64,000 bases of DNA from Bacteroidetes bacterium B1(2017). Its GTDB lineage: Bacteria > Bacteroidota > Bacteroidia > UKL13-3. The stretch lies in NCBI GenBank assembly GCA_002256395.1, contig NKJG01000005.1:62001-126000 (forward strand). The letters are read 5' to 3'. The translations under genes were made by a program, and so were the position numbers. The notes below the pieces were generated by a model. That model was not told the origin of the DNA, made no database searches, and worked only from the letters and a program-made list of their open reading frames with translations. This document shows, piece by piece, positions 16,028 to 22,533 of this stretch (its first letter is position 1; every line of letters starts with the position of its first letter).

Positions 16028-17368
16028 TTACTTATCGCCGAGGTAATAGTAGTCGCTAATTTTATGTACTATTTCGTGAATAATATCGTCTAAGTCGTTC
16101 GACTCTTCTTCGAGGTGTTTAATATAGAGGTTACGCTCCTCCTTTTCCTCTGTTTCCTTGAGTAAACTAACAAGGCCAAGAATATTTGCTACTGGTTTGC
16201 GCACTTCATGAGATTGTTTCCAAGAGATGGAATTTAGCATTTCATTTTTCTTCTGAAGGTTAATTTCAATGCGTTTCCGTTGGTCAATATCAACACTATC
16301 AAAAGACACTCCCATTAAATTATTTTGATGGTCGTAAACAGGGTAATAAGAAATGCTGAACCAAACGTATTTATTAGATTCAACCTTTAGTTCGCGTTCA
16401 ATCTTAACCACTTGACCATTTAGGGCCATATTAAAGGCTTTGAGAAAGGGTATTTCTGCATCTTCAAAAATATAATCTCTAAAATCATCGCCTTCTTTCA
16501 ACTCTTTATGTGAAAGTTGAAACATGGTTATAGCTGCCTGTTTGTTATAACTAAGCACTTTAAAATCGGGACTAATGAGTACATTACAATCGGAGGTACT
16601 ATCTAATAAAGCGCGCAATTTGCTTTCAGAATGGAGAAGGCTATTGGCAATGGTTCTTTCCTCGGTAACATCTTTAAAGAAAACAGTTAAACCTTCTGGA
16701 GAAGGGTAAACGGTGGCTTTGTAAATAACCTCTTTATTCAAAACTTTTTCTTCAAAACTTATGGATTCATTTTTTTCAAAAGCCCATAAAAGTAATTTGG
16801 GGAATTGATAATGTGCATTTTCAGAAAAAAACTTCCAAAATGAGTTTCCTAATACTTCCTCTTTACGTAGGCCTAACAGCTCCTCTGCAGCATGATTAAA
16901 TTTTAGAAACTCCCAATTTTTATTTAGGACAAAAAAACCCTCTGAAATATTTTCAATAATTGAATCTGCTTTTCTTTCAAATTCAAGAGCTTTCTCGTTA
17001 GCTAATTTCGATTCGGTAATATTATGACCCACACACATAATTCCGAGAGGGAAACCATATTCATCCATTAGCAATGAAAACTCCCAAGTAGTCCAAATAT
17101 ATTCATTTGCAATTGGTGTTCCTTTTCTAATTTGCAGCTCAACTACTTCATGCGGGTTTGCAATGATTTTATTTGTAGCAATTAAGCACTTCTCTTGATC
17201 GTCGGGATGCACTAAATGATACGAATGTAAACCTATCCAATTATCGGAATAAAAAGCAAACTGATTCTGGTAATGCTCGTTAACAAACTTAAAATTACCA
17301 TCCATTCCAACAACAGTTAGATAGTAGTTTTTTGACTTTAATATCCAATTAGGTAGAAGGTGAATCAT
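16028..17368 (-). CDS. Multi-PAS protein with a HisKA-like C-terminus but no ATPase domain
   Basis: This 446-residue soluble protein has three PAS domains (about residues 10-125, 130-240 and 245-365; for example VHPDDQEKCL, FLKFNHAAEELLGLRKEEVLG, VLSYNKQAAITMFQLSHKEL). It ends with a dimerisation helix resembling HisKA (ISWKQSHEVRKPVANILGLV) followed by a second helix, and then stops. The HATPase domain needed for autophosphorylation is missing, and the downstream spacer does not encode one. It may be phosphorylated by, or inhibit, another kinase, or only dimerise. Confidence 0.8.
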   Translation of the reverse strand: MIHLLPNWILKSKNYYLTVVGMDGNFKFVNEHYQNQFAFYSDNWIGLHSYHLVHPDDQEKCLIATNKIIANPHEVVELQIRKGTPIANEYIWTTWEFSLLMDEYGFPLGIMCVGHNITESKLANEKALEFERKADSIIENISEGFFVLNKNWEFLKFNHAAEELLGLRKEEVLGNSFWKFFSENAHYQFPKLLLWAFEKNESISFEEKVLNKEVIYKATVYPSPEGLTVFFKDVTEERTIANSLLHSESKLRALLDSTSDCNVLISPDFKVLSYNKQAAITMFQLSHKELKEGDDFRDYIFEDAEIPFLKAFNMALNGQVVKIERELKVESNKYVWFSISYYPVYDHQNNLMGVSFDSVDIDQRKRIEINLQKKNEMLNSISWKQSHEVRKPVANILGLVSLLKETEEKEERNLYIKHLEEESNDLDDIIHEIVHKISDYYYLGDK

Positions 17369-17456
17369 GGAATAGGTTTCTCAATTTTAAGAAACTAAAC
17401 ACAAAAAACAAAGGACTAATGACCTAATTTGACATTTGGAGGCTAAAAGTGTTGTA

Positions 17457-18038
17457 TCACAACCCTCTTTTTTCATTTAAAATCCAAAACAGCCCCTTAA
17501 CATCGGCTTTTGGTTCCTTAAGTAATATTGTAATGGCAATTCCTTCTAATAGGGTTAAAAAACCTAGAATAATTACACCATAATAAAACCAAGGCATGAA
17601 CCCAATGGTAAAAAGAAGCACAAAAAATATTCCTTTCAAATAGGCACCAATTTTTGCCGAATAAGTATGGTAGCTATTAAACTTGCCAAATTTAAAATAA
17701 GGTAGAACATCCACTAATAAAACACCCCCTAAATAGGTAAATAAAGAAAGATAATAAGGTTCGAAATCAGTTGGTTTAAATGCCACTACACCAGCAATTG
17801 CTAAAATATAGGTACCAGTATCGGCCATAGAATCTAGGGTCGCTCCTATCTCAGTCATTTGATTAAAACGTCTAGCTATCCATCCATCTAAAATATCTGT
17901 GACAAAATGAGCACAAATAAAAAATACAAACCAAGACTCTAAGCCTTCATAAATAAGGATGCCTATAAATGGAAACGAAAATAAACGAAACAAACTAAGG
18001 ATATTGGGAATGGTTAGTGGGAGGTTTATTATTTTCAT
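17457..18038 (-). CDS. CDP-alcohol phosphatidyltransferase family protein
   Basis: The 193-residue membrane enzyme carries the complete family motif DGxxAR-x8-GxxxDxxxD (DGWIARRFNQ...GATLDSMAD), whose Asp residues bind the metal and CDP-alcohol. Several hydrophobic helices follow. It adds a head-group alcohol to a CDP-activated lipid, or the reverse; PgsA- or Pss-like roles are both possible. The start at 18038 is chosen because a TATCTTTG promoter box at 18078-18085 lies between it and an alternative start at 18089, and because MKIINLPLTIPNILSLFR is the usual beginning of the family. Confidence 0.85.
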   Translation of the reverse strand: MKIINLPLTIPNILSLFRLFSFPFIGILIYEGLESWFVFFICAHFVTDILDGWIARRFNQMTEIGATLDSMADTGTYILAIAGVVAFKPTDFEPYYLSLFTYLGGVLLVDVLPYFKFGKFNSYHTYSAKIGAYLKGIFFVLLFTIGFMPWFYYGVIILGFLTLLEGIAITILLKEPKADVKGLFWILNEKRGL

Positions 18039-18077
18039 TTGAAAGGGTTTTGGTTCTAAGAGTAAGTAATTGTTATT

Positions 18078-18085
18078 CAAAGATA
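18078..18085 (-). promoter_or_regulatory. -7 box of the CDP-alcohol transferase gene (TATCTTTG)
   Basis: Read on the minus strand, TATCTTTG is a perfect TAnnTTTG match. It gives a leader of about 30 bases to the ATG at 18038 and excludes the upstream ATG at 18089. Confidence 0.55.
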
Positions 18086-18102
18086 TCATTTCAGTAGAAT
18101 AT

Positions 18103-18158
18103 GTCGCGGGTCGCTGGTCGCGGGTTGCGGGTCGCGGGTTGCTGGTCGCTAGTTGTTG
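18103..18158. repeat. Eight-copy heptamer tandem repeat (copy D of the GCGACC family)
   Basis: Seven consecutive heptamers fit the pattern GTYGCKR and an eighth reads GTTGTTG, all in perfect 7-bp register. The reverse complement is the GCGACC/AGCGACC word found at 1180, 5142 and 5964. The array lies between two divergent genes, immediately upstream of the -7 box of the CDP-alcohol transferase. Confidence 0.85.
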
Positions 18159-18176
18159 TTGTTGGGAGGTAGGGGG

Positions 18177-18206
18177 TTCTGCCAGAAGCTAGAGGCCAGA
18201 AGCCAG
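18177..18206. repeat. CCAGAAG heptamer element
   Basis: GCCAGAAGCTAG is followed by AGGCCAGAAGCCAG. The same CCAGAAGC words make up the inverted repeat between the RluA-like gene and lon (22444-22533). It precedes the promoter region of the ABC-F gene. Confidence 0.6.
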
Positions 18207-18242
18207 TTTCGTACTTCATAGAAATTTAGCTACCTTGCGGGC

Positions 18243-20141
18243 ATGAATTATTTGAGGGCAGAAAACCTGTCGAAACGCTTTGGAGAGAGAATTTTATTCG
18301 AAAACATTTCCTATACCTTGGTTAAAGGTAGTCGAGTTGCATTAATTGCTAAAAATGGAACAGGCAAAACTTCCTTATTAAACATCCTCACACTCAACGA
18401 TGAACCCGATAGCGGCAACATTGTTATTGACAAGAATATTAAATGGGCCTATTTAGAACAAGACCCAAGTTTTAATAAAGTAGATACCGTTTGGCAAGCT
18501 GTTTTTAACTCAGAAAACGAGGTTTTAAAAGCTGTAGCCGAATACGAATGGTGTATAGAAGAATTGGAAACTCAGCCCGATGATGCTGTTTTACAGAGCC
18601 GACTTCAGGCTGCCATGGAACAAATGGATGTATTTCAAGCCTGGGATATTGAGGCTAGGGTGCACACTATTTTAACCCAATTAAACTTACAGCATCATTT
18701 ACATCATACGGCAGATCAATTGAGTGGTGGACAAAAAAAGCGGTTGGCATTGGCTAGGGTTTTAATTCAAACACCCGATATGCTAATTTTAGATGAGCCT
18801 ACCAATCACTTAGATATTCCAATGATTGAGTGGTTAGAGGCCTATTTAAAATCGCAAGACATTACGCTTTTACTAGTTACCCACGATAGATATTTCTTAG
18901 ACAATGTGTGTAATGAAATTATTGAGATGGATTTGGGTCAGCTTTTTACCTATAAAGGCAATTATGCCTATTTTTTAGAGAAGAAAGAACAACGCGAAAC
19001 CTACCAAGCCAAAGAAGCAGATGAGGCGCGTAAATTGGCGCGTAAAGAATTAGAATGGATGCGCAGGCAACCAAAGGCTCGTACTACCAAATCAAAAAGT
19101 AGAATTGACGCCTATTACGAAACCAAAGAAAAAGCATCTTTTAGAAAAGACGATTCGCAAGTAGAAATTCAAATGCAAATGAAACGCATGGGAAATAAAA
19201 TACTTGAGGTTCAGCAATTGCACAAAAGCTATGGAAAATTAAAAATTGCCGAAGACTTTACCTACCTATTTAAACCAGGCGAACGCATTGGGGTTATTGG
19301 TAAAAATGGGGTTGGAAAATCTACTTTCTTAAACATGTTGCAAGGCTTGGAGAAACAAGACTCTGGCAAAATTGTAAAAGGAGAAACTATTAAGTTTGGG
19401 TATTATGGTCAGCAAGGCCTACAGCTAAAAGAAGATAAACGCGTAGTTGAAGTAATAACAGATATAGCAGAATATTTAGAAGTTGGTAAGGGCGTTAAAA
19501 TAACAGCCATTGCTTTGCTGCGCATGTTTTTGTTCGACCCTAAGAAGCAACACAACTATGTAAGCTCATTAAGTGGAGGCGAAAAACGTAGGTTGTATTT
19601 GTTAACGGTGTTGATGGAAAAACCAAACTTCTTAATTTTAGATGAGCCTACCAATGATTTGGATATTGAAACCCTAAATGTGTTGGAAGAGTTTTTAGAA
19701 AGTTATGAAGGGTGTTTGCTTGTGGTTACCCACGACCGTTATTTTATGGATACTTTGGTAGAGAAACTATTTGTTTTTGAAGGCGAAGGACATATTAGAG
19801 ACTTTAATGGCAATTACCAGGACTACCTGAATGAATTGGAAGATAAGAAGCAGGCAGCATACAATGCAAAGCAAGAATTGTTGAAACCAAAAGTAGAACC
19901 TAAAAAAGTAGAAGCTCCAAAACCTGTAGAAAAGAGGAAGCTAACTTTTAAGGAGCAGCGCGAGTTGGAGCAATTAGAAACGGATATGGAAATGCTTTCA
20001 GGCCGCAGAAAAGATTTAGAAAATATGCTGAGCCAAGGAAGTAATAATCATCAAGAATTATTGGAGTGGAGCACAGAAATTGAGACCATTAAAAACGAGC
20101 TAGATGATAAAGAATTGCGTTGGTTGGAATTAACGGAATAG
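18243..20141 (+). CDS. ABC-F family ATPase (Uup-like)
   Basis: This 632-residue protein contains two ABC ATPase domains and no membrane segment, as in ABC-F translation factors. Domain 1 has Walker A (AKNGTGKTS), signature LSGGQKKRLA and Walker B LDEPTNHLD; domain 2 has GKNGVGKST, LSGGEKRRLY and LDEPTNDLD. A charged linker separates them (about residues 245-320), and a C-terminal coiled coil (residues 560-632) rich in Glu, Lys and Leu resembles that of Uup. ABC-F proteins bind the ribosome and resolve stalled states. It is divergent from the CDP-alcohol transferase. Confidence 0.92.
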   Translation: MNYLRAENLSKRFGERILFENISYTLVKGSRVALIAKNGTGKTSLLNILTLNDEPDSGNIVIDKNIKWAYLEQDPSFNKVDTVWQAVFNSENEVLKAVAEYEWCIEELETQPDDAVLQSRLQAAMEQMDVFQAWDIEARVHTILTQLNLQHHLHHTADQLSGGQKKRLALARVLIQTPDMLILDEPTNHLDIPMIEWLEAYLKSQDITLLLVTHDRYFLDNVCNEIIEMDLGQLFTYKGNYAYFLEKKEQRETYQAKEADEARKLARKELEWMRRQPKARTTKSKSRIDAYYETKEKASFRKDDSQVEIQMQMKRMGNKILEVQQLHKSYGKLKIAEDFTYLFKPGERIGVIGKNGVGKSTFLNMLQGLEKQDSGKIVKGETIKFGYYGQQGLQLKEDKRVVEVITDIAEYLEVGKGVKITAIALLRMFLFDPKKQHNYVSSLSGGEKRRLYLLTVLMEKPNFLILDEPTNDLDIETLNVLEEFLESYEGCLLVVTHDRYFMDTLVEKLFVFEGEGHIRDFNGNYQDYLNELEDKKQAAYNAKQELLKPKVEPKKVEAPKPVEKRKLTFKEQRELEQLETDMEMLSGRRKDLENMLSQGSNNHQELLEWSTEIETIKNELDDKELRWLELTE

Positions 20142-20216
20142 CCATTCGATAAACTCAGGCTGACAATGCTATAGGAGAAGAAGCGAGAGACGAGAAGCGA
20201 GATGCGAGAAAAAAGT

Positions 20217-20267
20217 GTACAGAATACAGAGTTCAGATAGGAATTTTCTGAAATCTGTATTCTGTAC
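20217..20267. repeat. Long hairpin between convergent genes
   Basis: GTACAGAATACAGA at 20217-20230 is the exact reverse complement of 20254-20267, and inside it TTCAGA (20232-20237) pairs with TCTGAA (20247-20252), leaving one mismatch and a 9-base loop. It lies between the convergent ABC-F gene and the outer-membrane gene and could serve as a bidirectional terminator, though without a long T tract. A GCGAGAA/GCGAGAC heptamer run (20172-20209) precedes it. Confidence 0.75.
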
Positions 20268-20273
20268 TCTCAC

Positions 20274-20981
20274 TTAGCTACCAGCAGGTTTGGTCATTAC
20301 TAATTTAACACCAAAATTTAAATAATTAAGTGATTGAAAAGCTTCGGTGCTTGAGCTCTGTGAAGAAATATCTGTTTTCTGTTTAGCGCCTGTATAATCT
20401 CCGTATAGAGAGATTGCAAATACATCTGGAATGACAACAAATTTAACTTGAGCTCCAAAAGAATAAGCAAAAGCAATATTGCCATCAAAATTAAACAGCT
20501 CCTTTACTAGTACAACATTATTATTATCATAAACAGTTACCGAAAATGCTTTGGTGTTATTAAAAATAATCCCTGCTGTTCCATTCACCCCAAAAGATAC
20601 TTTATCGCTTACTGGAAAATCGTAAGAAGGACCAACAGTGGTAAGAATAGGGCTATATTTACTGTCAGAAATTTCTGTTCTATATCCTAATTCTTTCGTA
20701 AATTTTTCTTCCATAGTTTTAGTATCCATGGCATTCCATTGAAAGGTTGAGTGCGAATAAAACGAAAGTCCTTTTGGAAAATTCTTTAATGGACTTTTAG
20801 TATCTAACACAATACCCCAACCATTTTTGGCAAAACCGCCCTCTTTTAAATCTGTTGATTTAAATTTACCAACCGGCATGGCCATAAATGCGCCCACACT
20901 GGTTTGATTTTGTGCAAAGATGTTTTGAGAAGCAAGACTTAAAAATAGGGCAAAAAAAGGAAATAGGAGTTTTCTTTTCAT
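20274..20981 (-). CDS. Outer-membrane beta-barrel protein
   Basis: The ATG at 20981 is chosen because it is directly followed by a signal peptide (MKRKLLFPFFALFLSLASQNIFAQ); an upstream in-frame extension to 21095 adds 38 implausible residues. The 235-residue product has repeated amphipathic strands such as VSFGVNGTAGIIF, IAFAYSFGAQVKFVV and YLNFGVKLVMT. It fits the small PorT/OmpX-like barrel group of Bacteroidota in a general way. It has no partner gene nearby. Confidence 0.65.
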   Translation of the reverse strand: MKRKLLFPFFALFLSLASQNIFAQNQTSVGAFMAMPVGKFKSTDLKEGGFAKNGWGIVLDTKSPLKNFPKGLSFYSHSTFQWNAMDTKTMEEKFTKELGYRTEISDSKYSPILTTVGPSYDFPVSDKVSFGVNGTAGIIFNNTKAFSVTVYDNNNVVLVKELFNFDGNIAFAYSFGAQVKFVVIPDVFAISLYGDYTGAKQKTDISSQSSSTEAFQSLNYLNFGVKLVMTKPAGS

Positions 20982-21230
20982 AGTAGTAATTGTTGCAATA
21001 GGTAAAAAGTTAATAAATATTTCAATTAAACAAATGTGTTTATTATTGGTTTTATTATCAAGTAATTTTAATAAAAAGACAAAAATTAAGAGCAATACTC
21101 CTTGTTTGTGGCAGATTTATATTCATATTAGTTCAAATAAAAATCGTAAGTTTATTTATCTTTCATGGATTGGTTTGGCCATTTTGTTATATAAAAATTA
21201 AGGCGCAATCTAAAAACATCTATAAAACTA

Positions 21231-21587
21231 ATGACACAAAAATCTGCATTTTCTGAAACCATAGCTTGGGGCGATTTTGAGAAAGTTGAACTACGTGTTG
21301 GCACTATTATTAAAGCCGAAGAATTTGCTAAAGCGCGCAAACCTGCCTATAAGGTTTGGGCCGATTTTGGTGAGTTTGGTATAAAAAAAACGAGTGCTCA
21401 AATTACACATCATTATACCTGCGAAGGGCTTATTGGGCAACAAATAATTGGCGTATTAAATTTTGAACCCAAGCAAATTGCCGACTTTATTTCGGAATTT
21501 CTATTAACTGGTTTTGCCGACGAGCAAGGGAATATTATACTATCGCAACCTAAGAATGTGGTGCCTAATGGGAGTAGGCTTGTGTAG
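21231..21587 (+). CDS. csaA: CsaA-like tRNA-binding domain protein
   Basis: The 118-residue protein is a single EMAP/tRNA-binding OB fold, the whole length of CsaA. The typical beginning FEKVELRVGTIIKAEEFAKARKPAYKVWADFG and the sequence QIIGVLNFEPKQI match the family, which binds tRNA as a dimer and has been linked to chaperone activity. The RluA-like gene lies 126 bp downstream on the same strand but has its own promoter box. Confidence 0.88.
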   Translation: MTQKSAFSETIAWGDFEKVELRVGTIIKAEEFAKARKPAYKVWADFGEFGIKKTSAQITHHYTCEGLIGQQIIGVLNFEPKQIADFISEFLLTGFADEQGNIILSQPKNVVPNGSRLV

Positions 21588-21700
21588 AAAAGTGTGAAGA
21601 AAGGGAAAGAGAAAGAAATGTGCCTCTTTCTCTATCTCTTTCTCTCTTTCTCCTTCTCTTTCTCTTCCTTCTGCACCATGCCTTTTCTCAATTATTCCCT

Positions 21701-21708
21701 TACATTTG
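21701..21708 (+). promoter_or_regulatory. -7 box of the RluA-like gene (TACATTTG)
   Basis: TACATTTG is a perfect TAnnTTTG box that ends 5 bp before the ATG at 21714. It decides the start of the downstream gene and implies an essentially leaderless message. The stretch before it (21594-21675) is a purine/pyrimidine-rich low-complexity region with GAGAAA/TTTCTC words. Confidence 0.6.
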
Positions 21709-21713
21709 CGGCT

Positions 21714-22439
21714 ATGGAAAATCCGAAGGTAATTCCCTTTAAACAAATGATACTTGAGGAGGATGAGCATTTTGTGTTTATTAATAAACCCGCGCTTTAT
21801 TCTTCATTAGACGATAGACATGGCGATGTATTCTCTATTATTCGTCAGGCCAAGAAACACGATGAAAACCTACAACTTTGCCACAGATTGGATAAAGAAA
21901 CAAGTGGTATTTTGGTGATTGCGAAAAACGAAATGGTTTACCGAGAGATGGCTATGTTATTTGAAAAACGTGAGGTTAAGAAAGTATACCACGCAGTAGC
22001 AGAAGGCGTTTTAAACGTTCAAGAGCAAAAAATCGTTTTACCTTTGGGTCAAACCGCTAAGGGCGTTGCCAAAATTGATAAAATAGACGGAAAGCCATCT
22101 GAAACAATTGTAAGTACTCTCAAAAATTACCGCCATTATACTTTATTAGCATGTATGCCTGTTACCGGTAGATTGCACCAAATTAGAATTCACTTAGCAT
22201 CCCAAAATTTCCCATTGGTTGCAGATGTAACGTATGGTGGTAAAATGCCTTTTCTATCAAAAATAAAGGCCAAATACAAAGAGGGCAAATGGGAAAACGA
22301 AGAGCCAATGATGAAACGCGTAGCACTTCACTCCTACTCGATTCACTTTAACTTATTTGAAAAGGAATACAATATTGTAGCTCCGTATCCAAAAGACTTT
22401 GCCGTTTTGGTGAAGCTGTTGGAAAAGAATGATGCTTAA
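21714..22439 (+). CDS. RluA-family RNA pseudouridine synthase
   Basis: The start at 21714 is set by the promoter box just before it; a longer frame from 21594 would add 40 residues of low-complexity sequence. The 241-residue enzyme has the catalytic motif HRLDKETSGILV (catalytic Asp in RLD), and the later GRLHQIRIHLA motif of the RluA/RluC/RluD group. The family turns specific uridines of rRNA or tRNA into pseudouridine; there is no S4 domain, so the TruC/RluA-like class is most likely. The stop is followed at once by a CTTCTGG repeat. Confidence 0.9.
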   Translation: MENPKVIPFKQMILEEDEHFVFINKPALYSSLDDRHGDVFSIIRQAKKHDENLQLCHRLDKETSGILVIAKNEMVYREMAMLFEKREVKKVYHAVAEGVLNVQEQKIVLPLGQTAKGVAKIDKIDGKPSETIVSTLKNYRHYTLLACMPVTGRLHQIRIHLASQNFPLVADVTYGGKMPFLSKIKAKYKEGKWENEEPMMKRVALHSYSIHFNLFEKEYNIVAPYPKDFAVLVKLLEKNDA

Positions 22440-22443
22440 GAAA

Positions 22444-22533
22444 GCTGCTGGCTTCTGGCAGCTAGCTCCTGGCAATTTTGTAAGTTAAGATAAATAAAAA
22501 AAGGCCAGAAGCCAGAAGCTAGTTGCTAGAGGC
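22444..22533. repeat. CCAGAAG/CTTCTGG inverted repeat overlapping the end of lon
   Basis: The left part (22444-22473) is built of CTTCTGG/CTCCTGG words and the right part (22504-22533) of their complements, for example GCCAGAAGCCAGAAGCTAG. The two can pair imperfectly across an AT-rich centre. The right part includes the lon stop codon (22519-22521) and its last four codons. The position between convergent genes suggests a bidirectional terminator. Confidence 0.75.
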
